Origin: Haematobia irritans | Lineage: Eukaryota > Arthropoda > Insecta > Diptera > Muscidae | Length of the DNA stretch: 64,000 nucleotides | Direction of reading: 5' to 3' | Assembly: GCF_050003625.1 (NCBI RefSeq) | Contig: NC_134399.1 | Span: forward strand, 38,766,671 to 38,830,670 | Part shown: positions 23,798 to 35,279 of the stretch, in pieces | Layout of the letters: every line of letters starts with the position of its first letter | How positions within the stretch are numbered: position 1 is the stretch's first letter | The notes under the pieces: model-generated | Seen by the model: only the letters and a program-made list of their open reading frames with translations | Database searches by the model: none | Told to the model about the DNA's origin: nothing | Translations under genes and position numbers: made by a program

Positions 23798-24051
23798 TGT
23801 AGTGTATTACACTACGAAATGAAACACAAGTGGCGTTGTATGTGCTCAAATGCATACTAACTTCTTTATTAGAATTCAAAATTATAAATACTCGCAATGA
23901 GATTTTAGTTTTGTATAAATAACCGATTGGATGTGTGTGTTAGTGTATGAGATACGTTAACTTGTTTCAACAGATGAGAGTGAGAGTACAATGTTAGAAT
24001 GTTAGGATAAAGATAAATGTTAGAGTGGTGTTTAATAATTCATACTCTACA
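23798..24051 (-). repeat. 5' LTR of the mag-like element
   Basis: 254 bp, TGTAGTG ... CTCTACA on the plus strand. No mismatch against the 3' LTR was noticed once the MITE is discounted. It includes the promoter region; the R/U5 limits cannot be fixed by reading. Confidence 0.95.
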
Positions 24052-24322
24052 CAATGGATTATTAAAGAAAAGTAATCGTGAAAAATGGCGGGTAAACTCG
24101 AACTTAATACCAACCTTAAACAATTAAATTTAATCGCCAGGAATTCAAATTCTCCTGAAAATTCCAGCAACAGCATTCTTGTAGTGTGATATGAGCTAAA
24201 GCAGGATGTTTGATATTACGGAGCGTATGTGAAATAGTGAGCCGAAGTATATGTTTCCTATGGATATAAAATGGAATGAATGTAATCAAATGATTTTTTT
24301 TAAAAGCCCCTGTATTGCATCA

Positions 24323-24460
24323 TACTTTAGATGGGAACTAAGTTCAAGTATAGTTACTAAAGTCCAAAACAATCTCTAGAAGCACAAACAGCATATACAT
24401 TTTTAAAAGGGAGTGATCCACATCGACAATTGGAAATGCGATCTTAGTACCGACCTTATG
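24323..24460. repeat. Degenerate AGGTGRGTATTAAG-family fragment
   Basis: GGGAACTAAGTTCAAGTATAG and, near the right, ATGCGATCTTAGTACCGACCTTA recall the arms of the TAA-flanked MITE at 60,354. Too diverged to set ends. Confidence 0.35.
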
Positions 24461-25336
24461 GAATGATATCATGTTAAAAAATTGATTAACTTACCTTTTT
24501 CGAAGAAAATAATATAAATACAATTTCCTGTATGACTTCACAAAATTACTTCAATTCCGTTTTTCTTCTTCTGCTTAACGAGTGTATATTGACGTTGAGC
24601 AATTCGAACATATGTCATATCAATAATACGGCAGGTTATTTATAAAGCTCAGTTTTAAAAGTTGTAGAATTGCTTATGCGCTGTACACAGAAAAAAAGTG
24701 TCTCGTAAATTTAAGAAGATTTTTACAATAATTTATTACAAGAATTTTCCAGAATTTTAGTTCATTTTTCGTATCTTCAACGAAAATTAACTACTCGAAA
24801 GGAAATTTTACAAATTTTAAGTAGCAATCGTTTAGTTCATAGCCTACAAAATACGATGGAAATTTCCTTAAAAATTTTCTTAACTGGTAGTTAAAAATTC
24901 GTCTGTCATGCTATAAAACTACTTGTGAAATGTAAAGTATTTTCTAAATAATAAGTGCAATTTACTATAAGATTTTTTTGTATGAGAAAATATTTTTTTA
25001 CGAAAAATGAACTTGAAAGTGGATAGCAATTTCTTACTGACAATTCCTATAGTTAATAATTGTTGGTAAAAAATTACCCAATGAAATATTTTTAGTTCAC
25101 ATGTAATTAAATTTATAGACATTTTCGTCAAAAATTTCGTTTCATCGTTCATAAACTGGTGTGCCTTTACGAATATTATTCTTAGTGTAAATTGTCAGCA
25201 GATGCGATGAACTAATGCATAGTACAGAGATCTTTATCGGAATAGTGGAATGTGATTAATGTAAAGATGATGTTACTTGAGTTTTGTTGTGTATACATGA
25301 GCGTGGGGTTGTTTTTATTTTTGTTCATTTAGTGGT

Positions 25337-25585
25337 TTGTGTGTGTGTGTTTGTTATTCGTGGATGGTTTATTTGGCTGGACGAGGTGTTGTTTTCAATA
25401 AAGGTACATGTGTTTTTGTTGTTGTAGGAATGTTTTGGCTTTGCTTGGTTTTGTTTGGCATGCTTCAGTTGTATAGTTGGCGTTGGCGTGGGCTGTTGCA
25501 TCTTTTAAGTAGGTATGCAACAAGGGCATATAAAGGCATGGAATATTTTGGATTTTTGAGACATATATTGGTGTTTGTTTATTAA
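25337..25585 (+). CDS. Small hydrophobic ORF inside the TIR element
   Basis: 82 codons from ATG to TAA. The middle is strongly hydrophobic (VFVVVGMFWLCLVLFGMLQL, a probable membrane segment), followed by an Arg-rich stretch (WRWRG ... RYATRAYKG). Local GC is higher than around it. No homologue recognised and it may be chance. If the mini-exon ladder is a gene, this could be its first coding exon, though no obvious donor joins it in frame. Confidence 0.3.
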   Translation: MCVCVCYSWMVYLAGRGVVFNKGTCVFVVVGMFWLCLVLFGMLQLYSWRWRGLLHLLSRYATRAYKGMEYFGFLRHILVFVY

Positions 25586-25724
25586 ACCTTTTAAATGAAA
25601 GTTATTAATATTTTATCGGTAGTTTAGAAAAAAGTTATTAAGAATATTTAGGAAAATATGTTGAAATTGAAAGTGTATTGATATTTTTATTATTCTATGT
25701 AAAAAAATTAATATTCAATTCCAG

Positions 25725-27043
25725 ATGAATTTGGAAAATTTTTGTTATATCTCAGCGTATAGTTTATTCATAAATTGGTAAGTATTTTTTTTAATATGAC
25801 TTTCTTTTAAAAAGAATATTTTTTATGTATATTATTATTTGTTAATTATTTTTTTTGGAAACCAGTTTATTGTTTTTCTTTGTTGTAAAAACAATATTTA
25901 ATTTCAGAGCAACTTCAGATGGATTCGAACAAATTTAAAAAATAGAGAATTGGTAAGTTTCCTTTTAAAAATTGGCTTTATTTCAACTAGAATATTTACG
26001 TTTTTGTGACCTTTTTATCATCAAAATTACTGCTTTTTAATACCTTATTTTAGTATTTTTTTAATCAAATTTTTTGGAAACCAATGTAATATTTTTAATG
26101 TAAAAACAAATATTTAATTTCAGAATAACCCCTTAAAATTTGGACAAATTTTTAGTACTCCTTTGCCTGTAATTTAATAGTGAATTGGTAAAGATACTTT
26201 AACTTTCTTTTAACCCTGGACGGTGATCCTTATTTTTTGTACATTAACGTCATCCTTCGTCATTTTGACTACGGCTGATTTCATGACGCTATAATTTTCA
26301 TCGTGAGCGAAAAAGTGAACCAAACTTGAATTTATTTTTTTATTCAATTTGGTTTTAAGTAGTATAAAACAAAAATTCATAAAACGGCCGAATTAGTATA
26401 ACTTAAATTTAACATTTCCCAATAGACTAAAATGCATTTTAAATCGAAAATGAAATTACGTGTCGTCATTTTGACGAATGATGACTGTCTAGGGTTATCA
26501 AGAATATTTTCTTTTTTATGCATATTATTATTTTTTTCATTAGATTTTTTGAAACCCTATTTAATAATTTTATTTAATATAAAAAATAAATATTTAATTT
26601 CAGAGTAACCCAAATAAATTTGGACAACTTTTTATATTTCCCCTCAGCGTACAATGTAATAGAGAATTGGTAAGTTTTATATTAAAACTTTAGCTTTCTT
26701 TCAACTAGAATATTTATTTTATTATATCCTTCACATCGATAACAACACAGTTTTATGAGTTTATTTAGAATACTTCATTATTTCTCTAATTGTTTCAGGT
26801 ACAAATTTTATGAGATATGTTTTCCAAAGAAAAGTTGAATTCCTTACACCATTTGATAAATTCCCCAAATATGGTAAGTTACAAGCTAAAATGAAGAACT
26901 AAAAATTATATTTCACTACATGGTGTTAATTTTTAACAATTTTCATTATGTTTCCATTTTTTCCAGCAAGATATGTGAAAAAATTACCTACGATGAGTAA
27001 AAAAAAACATAAGTCAAAATGTCCAAACAGCGGGTTCAAATGA
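25725..27043 (+). other. Series of six candidate mini-exons
   Basis: Candidate exons with AG before and GT after: 25,725-25,777, 25,908-25,952, 26,124-26,187, 26,604-26,669, 26,799-26,873 and a last one from 26,967 to TGA at 27,041-27,043. The first four are homologous (AATTTGGA...TTTT ... AATTG|GTAAGT). Exon 4 in frame 0 reads SNPNKFGQLFIFPLSV; exon 3 reads NNPLKFGQIF. Exons 5 and 6 join with an open frame that ends in a Lys-rich tail (KKKHKSKC). Exon 4 does not join exon 5 without a stop, so the gene is damaged or the true splicing differs. Confidence 0.45.
26214..26494. mobile_element. piggyBac-like MITE
   Basis: 281 bp with ends CCCTGGACGGTGATC and GATGACTGTCTAGGG, in a TTAA site (left TTAA intact, right TTAT). 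Subterminal CGTCATTTTGAC repeats are at both ends. The homologous intron at 25,800 preserves the empty site (CTTTTAAAAAGAATATT). It matches the TTAA/CCC signature of the piggyBac superfamily. Confidence 0.85.
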
Positions 27044-27539
27044 ACTACTCTCTGTTCCACGTGGTCATAATTTTTGATCACAAAAAACATTGTATTAAGA
27101 ACGTTCATCATAAGTTTTTATAATAAAGTACTTTTGCTTAAAGAAAGTTTAATTTTAATGTATGAAATTTTTCATAATAGTAAAACGGTTTGTTGTTCCT
27201 TTAATTATTTAATTTCTCTGTACTGTGGAATGATTTATTTAAAAATAGTTTAGTCGTCGACATTTTAAAGAGACTGTTAACCAATTTTTATTATCGGGTT
27301 TCCCACAAAATAAGCAAGTAAACCAAAATAATACTGATTTTTTAACTTGGTAGGGGTATATAAATCTTATGGTGTTGTAAAAATGAACTAAACTACAATG
27401 TTATAGATGAACTAAAATTTAAGAAAATTATAAACTAGACAAGTTGAAAAAAATCTTACGGGCTAAATCATGATCAATATTACTACAGTTTAGTTCATTT
27501 TGCAATGGAAAAGGGTTCACTGTTTTTTCAGTGTATGTT

Positions 27540-28550
27540 TAAAAGTAGTTCATTCCAGAGACGTATAGTAGAGGGAAGAAATAGTCATTCTGAATTTAGA
27601 CAGACCATTCTAGGAGTTAAGAGTTTCATTCCTCTCTGTGACTGAAACTTATAAGGCATTGTTCTACTTCGGAAAGTTTTGTAGCTGTATATAATTGTAC
27701 ATCATCTGCGACATTTGCATTTTACAATTGGTTAGCACGTCTGGTAGGTCGTTTATATACATGCGAAGATCCTTGAGAAACACCTTTGGTTATTTCCAAC
27801 ATACTGGAACATGAGTTATCTGAAGGAACCGCTTGTGTTCTGTTTGACAAATACGAAGATAGAAGCTTACATGCCGAGTCAGAGAAGTGAAATAGTTTGT
27901 TAAGTTTAGTAATTAAAATGTGATGATCAACAGTACCAGGCTTTACTGTGGTCTGAAAGAACTAAGAATGATACCATTTTATCATCCATGTTATGGCGTA
28001 TGTCTTCAATTACATCTATAAGAGCGGTTGTACAGCTCCTCCATTTTCGAAAACCAGACTGTCTGTCAGTTAATAAGTTTTTGCTCTCTATAAATTTAAT
28101 AATCTGAAGAGAAATGATTCGTTCCAGAGATTTTGACAAAAACGGTAGTATGGCTATAGGCCTGTACTTATTATTATTCTTGGGTATTGGGGTCATTTTC
28201 GCTACTTTCCATTCATTAGGAAATTTTGATTTTGTTAGTGCAGGATTTATTTCATCTAGAACTGTGGCGTTAGACTTAATATACTCGATGCTTTCATAAA
28301 CTTTGTTCTGGTCAACACAACGTAATGCAAATTGATTTTCAATAGGTGCAGTAGACATTTGGTTATAAATTTCTGGTGGGTTTGATTTTATCAAAACGTT
28401 TATTCAGCTCATTAATATCGATTTCAAATTTATTTGGTAGATGTACTTCAGACCCAATGCCGATATTACGAATTTCTTTCCACTTACTTTTAGAATCAAC
28501 GGCTTTCCGGAATCTTTTTGAAAATATATTTTACTGTAATTAAAAAGAGT
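27540..28550 (-). pseudogene. Non-LTR reverse transcriptase fragment
   Basis: Minus-strand frame 28,394-27,927 reads FPNEWKVAKMTPIPKNNNKY, RPIAILPFLSKSLERI, TDRQSGFRKWRSCTTALIDV and VSFLVLSDHSKAW, i.e. RT fingers to motif A. Beyond 27,927 it continues with frameshifts (SYLSNRTQAV, GVSQGS, a diverged DDVQLYTATKLSEVE). Motif B to the catalytic Asp pair is shortened by deletion, so it is inactive. It is a different lineage from the elements at 13.6 and 32.6 kb. Confidence 0.88.
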
Positions 28551-28639
28551 AAAAGTCATTATTATTTTTTGTTTCTCATTTCAAATTATTGAAAACGTAA
28601 ACAAAAATTCTTCAAATTTGTTTGGAAAATTTTAGCTGT

Positions 28640-30980
28640 GAAGCGCCATAGCATTTAGATATGAAAGTTTCTTTTTTCTAGCTTCCTTTGTATTAAGGTT
28701 CGTCTCATTTTGAAAATCTTCTTAAAGCCATTTAGTGTTTTTGTACAATAGAACTCTCAAAAGAAATTATAAATGCTTCAATCGATGCTATTTACATTCC
28801 TCAAACCAATTGGTCTTCATTTTAATAGTTTTAGTTATATTTTCTAAATGTCCTTTTCAAAAGGAACATAGCCATGCGAAAGCAATGTGAAGAATTCGCC
28901 GTCCGTGTATATTAAAAGTAGTTCGTTGGAATCGAAATTTTTTGCATGAATAAATACCTCTGAAATCTTTTTGGAGGATTCACTTTTTTGAACCAGATTT
29001 TTGCATCTTATGCAATTTTCTTTGTCCACAAATGATTTGTAAATTGTATACCCGAGTATGTACCTTTGCACTTGAAGCTCTTTCACTTCTTTATGGGTTA
29101 TGTTTGTTTGTTTCCCAGTTGCCTTTTCGTCTAAATCATTTAAGAATAGTCCCACCTCTTCAATGCTCTTTTTAGTTCTGTTTTTTTTTTTTCAATATCT
29201 GAAATATTTTGTTTCAAATCTTCGAACAGTCCAAAAAGTTATTAGCGTCCTTTTTACAATTTGAAATTTATTTCCACCCATTGCATATATACCGACGGGC
29301 GATCATTATATTCCTGGGATCCCCTTAATATTGCAAAATAACTTTCAAGAGCGTCCTGGTTAATTTTCCCGGGAAGCACATATGTGCTTACCTTCAGGCT
29401 CTAAAAATGTCCTTGCACATCTGCATCATGGCAGTAGTATAGATTATGAGGGGGTCTATACATTTGACTTTGGTGGATTTAAGTTCCACTTTTTTAAAAT
29501 ATTTAACCGATTTTTAGAATGCTATTGAATTTTTCATTGTTTTCTGCGCAGAACGGCTTATCTTTTTTATTTTTGCCATATGAAGTTTTACAATTTAACT
29601 AATCGAAGAGGTCATTGCACTCTTTAATAAAATTGCTCGTTTCGCTTGCTTCTTGGGAATATATGCCGTGCAACCGAATGAGTCAAAATTTGTACGGCTT
29701 TATTGACATTCATTTTATCGAAAAATTCGAGATACACATGTTTTACGGTTAGTTTAGGACACATTCGAAATTCTTAATTATTATAAAATTCATACAAGTC
29801 TTTTATATATTTTCCCGAAATTTCTCCATTTGGTGTTGCATAGCCGTTGGTTAAAAGAGTATTGCGTATGCATTTGAAAATATGAACGTAGTCGTAAATT
29901 ATGTAGATTTTTTACCATTATGTTCAAAATAGTTATTAATTTTGCAAAGATTATAGATTGAGGAAGATAGGAAATTAGCTACTGAGGAGATCTATCCATT
30001 TACCGGGTTAATTTAATACTCGAACCAAACATTAAAATGCAAACAAAAAGAAATTTAGTGCACGAAATAAATTTCCATAAAGGGGAAATGTAATTTTTGT
30101 TTTGTTGCCTAATGCTACGTTCCCACCGACTCGTTTTCCTCATTCGTTTTTCCAAAACATTTCACCGTTCACACCGGGTTGAGATGTTTTAATTTGACAA
30201 TTACCATGGAAACTAGAAATTCACATTTACTCGACATTCACATATATGCAACCTATGTCCAAATAATTACCGCGAGCGAAAAGGGAAAACATTTTTTATG
30301 TTATTTTCACATGTCCATGTTCTTAAAAGCCTTTGTTTATTCTTTTTTCTATGAAACTTATTTCAATATTTTGACATACATTTTGAATAGGGTATGTTAT
30401 TCTGGGTATATTCAAAATTAGGTGAGTTCACATTCTAAAATTGACGTGTTTTGGAGGAAAACTTGTGTTTTGAACTTGTTTTTTAGTATGGCGAAAACGA
30501 CTCGTTTTGAAGTGCTTATAAAGGGAAAACATTTCAAATCACAAAACATGCTTGGTGAGAACACCGTATAAAATTTAACATTGTTTCATTAAGAAAATTA
30601 AATTTTTCATTTAAAGAATAAAAACGAAAAACAACTAAAAAATTACAAACGTGTATTGAACATGGTAAATGCAACATTTGGTATGACGCAAGCAAATTTC
30701 CTATCTTCCTCAAGTTTATTGTCTTTGATCTAAAGCATCTAAGTTCTTAATTAATAGCTCCTTAAAAATGGAAGTCGAAGCTACTCCACCAAGACAGTAA
30801 AAGCTTATGATATATTTCCATTTACTTCAAATACCTTTGACCATAAAAAATATTTTTTTTGCTAATTTATCTTTTCGGATCCCATCTTGAAAACCATCAA
30901 TCAAATCCTCATTCTTATTGTAGTCTAGTGTGGTCTTATGCTCCATCCATACTATAAATTTTTCCGGCCGGAATGTCTGT
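28640..30980 (-). pseudogene. P-like transposase, degenerate copy 2
   Basis: The best-preserved part, 29,155-28,844, reads KELQVQRYILGYTIYKSFVD and SKKISEVFIHAKNFDSNELL, matching the C-terminal part of the 40.0-kb copy. Upstream pieces at 29,270-29,400 and 30,730-30,980 match its catalytic region with frameshifts. It is split by a separate TIR element (29,958-30,712). Overall shorter and more decayed than the 40-44 kb copy; no THAP exon was found. Confidence 0.8.
29958..30712. mobile_element. TIR element in the P-like relic
   Basis: Starts TTGAGGAAGATAGGAAATT and ends with its exact complement AATTTCCTATCTTCCTCAA. The P-like sequence continues on either side. About 755 bp, non-coding; the target duplication is not clear because the flanks are diverged. 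Confidence 0.8.
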
Positions 30981-31075
30981 GTTTGTAAAAAATCTTACTT
31001 TGAGGCCTAACGCCAAGAATTGTCGGACGTAAGTAAAATATCGTTAAATGTATTTTCTTATTGTATTTTGTTATC
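30950..31075. repeat. Diverged partial TGCGCTTTACAG-family MITE
   Basis: TTTTTCCGGCCGGAATGTCTGTGTTTGTAA resembles the inner part of the 242-bp MITE (CCGGACGGAATGTCGGTGTT), followed by decayed AAGAATTGTCGGACG. Only one end is present. Confidence 0.6.
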
Positions 31076-31668
31076 AAATAAAATTATTTTTTCGTACTGT
31101 TTGGGATCCCCTTAGTCCTTGCCAGCATTTCAAAGTTCTATTTCATCCTCAACGCTACCACAGGCTCGTAAGTGACACTACAAATGGAAAATAAAGTGAT
31201 AGTTTTTCGGATATTTTTCCAGACACGCTGCCTCCATCAAGAATAAACACTGATAGACTCTGGAGTATCAACCGAATATAGCAGAATTGCAACTTATAAA
31301 TAAAACATAATTCCTTTCTTAATACAATGTGTTTTTATTCGTATAAGTGTTATACCTTTATATATTTTATAAATCTTTATTTAAATTAGTAAACATCTAT
31401 CCAATCGTATTTTACTTGACCAATAATCTAAGGTCATATGCCCCTAGGATAGGTTAGCCCGATTAAGTTTCAGGCTCACTTAGACTAATCTGTCCATTGT
31501 GATACCACATTAACTAAAAGTACCTATTACATATGGGCAGTTCTAATCTTAACCGCTGAACCTTCTCGATTATTTTCTTTTGTTGAACCAACCTGATTGT
31601 TCCAAAAACGTTTTCCAGATCCGCCAGTAATCTAAAGCTATATGCCCCTAAAATTCACTCACGCCTTA

Positions 31669-31868
31669 TGCGTCCTACAGACTATAAGTTTTTCCGGACG
31701 GAATGTCTGTGTTTATAAAGAATCTTTCAGTGTGTCCAATCGATACAATTCGTTGATGACTAAATAATCGGTAAATTTTTTGTGCCTTCGGACTTAACGT
31801 GGCCAATATATGGGATATGTTCGACACGAGCACTGTCGTCCGGATAAACTTATAGTCTGCACGGCGCA
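31669..31868. mobile_element. TGCGCTTTACAG-family MITE, copy C
   Basis: A 200-bp diverged and internally shortened copy (TGCGTCCTACAG ... CTGCACGGCGCA), flanked by TTA (31,666-31,668; 31,869-31,871). It occupies the same site of the LOA-type 3' region as copy D at 49,040, but in the opposite orientation. Confidence 0.88.
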
Positions 31869-31943
31869 TTACAAAAAATGCAGGACACACAAGAGTTATT
31901 TAATTGATTCCTTTTCCTCCGCATCATGACAGCTCATACAGTA

Positions 31944-32144
31944 CACACAAAGAAAATTTCATTAATACGCAGCCATCGAAAAATTTTCATTGATATAACG
32001 AAACATTTTCATTCATTAAACATTACGTTAATTAACTGAAATTCGTTATAATTACGAAAAATGTCGTTGTATTAACGAATTTGTTTCGTTGGCTGACTTT
32101 CAACGACATATTTCGTTAATATAACGAAACTTTTTCTATTAGTG
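31944..32144. mobile_element. 201-bp MITE rich in TTCGTTA motifs
   Basis: Ends CACACAAAGAAAATTTC and CGAAACTTTTTCTATTAGTG, flanked by TA. The empty site is visible in the related element at 45,650 (CAATAGTCATTAT). It contains many copies of TTCGTTA/TAACGAA in both orientations. Confidence 0.88.
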
Positions 32145-33137
32145 TAGTCATTATACTTCACGCCATTTGTTTTTGCAAAATCAGGCAGCGGCCCATTATA
32201 GCAGATATCAGGAGTGATATTATCTGACGTATTGAGAACACTAGCATATCTAGTTCGCGATTTAAGTTTAAATTTAAAGGAACACAGAATCCAAGGATTT
32301 TATTTCAGGTGGACTGTCTGAGTATATATTAGGGCTGTTTTCTTTTTGCACTGGATACAACATTTGTATGGGCTATCCAGAACATCGTTGCACTGGTGTT
32401 CTATCCAGTACACCTCATCAGTGCAAGTCGCGTCGATCTTGCCAGATTGTGTTTTGATAAAGTGACGCTTCATCGATTCACAATAACACTTTATTGCGAC
32501 TAACTTATCGAAAAACATGAAATTCAAAGTGGTATAGTGTCATAAATAATCGCAGCAGTAAATATTTATTACTAATTGGAGTATTCATACATTAAAAATG
32601 CAAGATTTCACTTCTTTTCTGTGATTGTTTTTGAACAGCTGATGACAGTGTTGCATATTTTTGGAGATGTCCTGGATAAAAAACACGGCTTCCGTAAATC
32701 TTGTTCGACCATAACAAATATCTTGGAATTGACTACAATGGTTAACGAAGGCTTTAGAGATCGTTTACAGACTGATGTCATTTATACTGATTTTAGTAAG
32801 GCGTTTGATAAAGTAAACCATTCACTTTTACTGTACAAACTGCATCGCATGGGCTTCAGTGAATTAATGGTATCCTGGTTTGAAAGTTATCTAAAGAATC
32901 GTACACAATTTGTAGTATTTGATAACATTATTTCAAAATCAATACATGTGCCTTCTGGTGTTCCACAAGGCAGTCATCTTGGCCCTCTATTGTTCTGCTT
33001 ATTTATAAATGACCTTCCATCAGCCATTAAATATGGTTACACTCTCATGTATGCTGACGATGTTAAAATTATAAAGGTTATTCGGAATAGTGATGACCAA
33101 TCCTTACTCCAATCTGATCTGAATAGCATGTACAGAT

Positions 33138-35209
33138 TGTTACGAGCCCCCTATAATGGCACTAAGGTGGCTTCCGGTAGCTCACGCCATTATATCCCAG
33201 TTGGTCCCAACCCACCAACCTTAGCCCAGAGGGACGAACAATAATAGTAACATGAAAAATTCAAATTGACAAAAAAAAAAACGATCACTACACAAAACAC
33301 ACTATTTGACGGTGGGAGCTGATCTCCTGCTCCCACACTTTGCCCGCCCTTCCATGGTCCTTGTTATCCTATGAAACCTTACTTTTGCAAGGACCCCGTA
33401 TTCCACACACTCACCTCACAAGCCTATACCACTCAGATCACCTCCTCCTTTTATAAAAAAATTAACACATCATTCTTTAAGTTTCAGTACAAGATACAAT
33501 ATTCACATTTATTGACACAAAAAAAAAACGTATTTCTAACAATGAATATTCGGATCTTAATTTTTAACTTACAAATACTAAACGAAACAAAAGACACAAT
33601 TAAGTAACTAATACCAGTTTTATATATTTTAACTTATAGGTGAGCCATTGGCTCAGATCTACCCTTAAATTTCCAGACGCCTAGACGTTTGTAATGACCA
33701 AAATGTACGGCCAAAAAAAAAACTAAATTCTACACCTAAATAAAAGAGCTCTCTTAGTTAGATATGAGGATCACTAAATTCTAGATCCTACAAAAAAATT
33801 ATTATCCTGTCTAGATGCCGTCAAGTAAATCCTCCGCTCACAAAATGCAAAAATTAGCTGGTATTAAAAACCTTTACAAAAAAAAAAAAGAAACAATAAT
33901 GAACTGATATTTATACTATCACAAAACGGCACAACATAAACCTTACGCTAATTTAGAAATATAATTCTTTTAAATATTTAAGTGGAAGAATATCGTTTTA
34001 TGTTTACTTTAAAGCACAAATAAATTTGGCTTTCTTTCCGGTGCTTTAATCTAACTCTTCTTTTGTTTGTAGTATAATAATGGACGATTTTTATTCCTTT
34101 TCAGGCTATGACCACAAAATCAAAGTGACCGCTTAGTCCCCTAATGGCGCCGGCTTGGCGATTGGCTCAATCTTGTATCAAGTAAGTATATACTATCACT
34201 TTACCTTGATTCCGGATACTAATATTAGAAAATTCTTCCAATTCTAGATGATGGTGATACTGCACTTGAAGTGTAAAGAAGCCAACAGAAGATTTTCTTT
34301 GCCAGGATGGACGGACACCACAAATTGGCTTTCCCAGATTTAATTAAATGGACGAATTCTTCGTGGTCACTCAAATATATATTTACCAGCTCCAGCAAAA
34401 ATTACAGCTGACCACCGAGTTTTAAATCCACCGCGGAGGCCAGCAAAGATGTTCCTTTTTTGTATTTTGGCGTACTAAATGCAAATAAAACAAGCAAAAC
34501 CAACACAATACATTAGCATGCAATTCTACTTTCTACAACATCTAATTTACACTCACATATGTAATCTACGCCAAGCTCCAGAAGAACAAATAAAATTAAA
34601 TTGTACGTTGAATTCCGTTTCAAATATCGTATTCAACTTTCACTCTTTTCTTTTTTTTTTTTTTGATTTTTGTATGTCCGTTTTATTTTTGTATTGTTAA
34701 GTCAATAACGTTAACGACAAATAGCAGCACACACTATCAACACAATACCGGTTGTGATTTAGGGACACGGTCACTGGACAAAAGTTGCGGCACTAATGCA
34801 TGACCACCTATGCCGTCCGGCTACTTTATAGGGTCGAAACCGACGCTCTAGGTTTTCCCACGAATTTTCGGCGTCTCAATCATACATATTTACTAATTTA
34901 TATACATTATTTTACACCAACAATTTCCCTGTTGGTCAACCATTTTCCCTTTTCTCAGTGTTGCTCACCCATAAAGAAATGCAGCCATTTCACAGGGTTG
35001 TAGCCAATGATACAACTCTTTAACTTGGCACCACTTTTGAATAACCCTGACGACCGAATATCCATCACGTCCCCATTCAATTTCCTGTTTGACCGAACAC
35101 CCACCACAACCCGAAAGAATTTTATAAAAATATAATTATCCCGTGGAACACACGGCTTCCACGGTCAACTTTTGCCCGATCTGCGCCCAGCTATATATGG
35201 CACGCAACA
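33138..35209. mobile_element. Solo LTR, 2,072 bp
   Basis: Begins TGTTACGAGCCCCC and ends CACGCAACA (TG...CA), flanked by the 4-bp duplication AGAT (33,134-33,137; 35,210-35,213), and interrupts an RT frame at the codons for Tyr-Arg-Trp-Cys. There is no gag or pol inside. The unusual length recalls long-LTR gypsy-type elements such as Ulysses, though relationship cannot be judged by reading. A solo LTR forms by recombination between the two LTRs of a full element. Confidence 0.85.
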
Positions 35210-35279
35210 AGATGGTGCTCATCAAATATGATGGAACTGAACATAGGGAAATGCAAGCATATCTCTTTTTATAGATTAA

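Larger units (their letters stand above)
19006..24051 (-). mobile_element. Ty3/gypsy LTR retrotransposon (mag-like)
   Basis: A 5,046-bp element transcribed on the minus strand, bounded by 254-bp LTRs (the left one enlarged by a MITE) with TG...CA ends. It is flanked by the 5-bp duplication CAATG (19,001-19,005; 24,052-24,056). Next to the 5' LTR, minus strand, is TGGCGACGAGGAG, a probable primer-binding site; next to the 3' LTR is the purine run TTTAGGAGGAGCA. Gag-protease and pol frames follow; no envelope gene was seen. The two LTRs appear identical by eye, so insertion is recent. The RT and integrase features place it near the mag clade. Confidence 0.96.
18841..24116. mobile_element. AGGTGRGTATTAAG MITE, split by the gypsy element
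   Basis: Left part 18,841-19,005 begins AGGTGAGTATTAAGTTCGAG; right part 24,052-24,116 ends CTCGAACTTAATACCAACCT. Both are flanked by TAA. The Ty3/gypsy element inserted into this MITE, and its 5-bp CAATG duplication lies inside it. Related copies are clustered at 60,159-60,697. Confidence 0.88.
24686..27533 (+). mobile_element. 2.85-kb TIR element with a mini-exon ladder
   Basis: Ends CACAGAAAAAAAGTG and CACTGTTTTTTCAGTG, flanked by TA (24,684-24,685; 27,534-27,535). Both arms carry several copies of TTTAGTTCAT in either orientation. The interior holds a small ORF (25,337-25,585) and, from 25,725, a series of homologous exon-like segments separated by introns of about 130-400 nt with good splice signals. 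A piggyBac-like MITE sits in one of these introns. No known transposase domain was recognised. Confidence 0.75.

Noticed and set aside
29958..30712. CRISPR-like or phage-like repeats
   Set aside because: The window is eukaryotic; all repeats are explained by transposons, MITEs or microsatellites. No tRNA or rRNA gene was recognised either.
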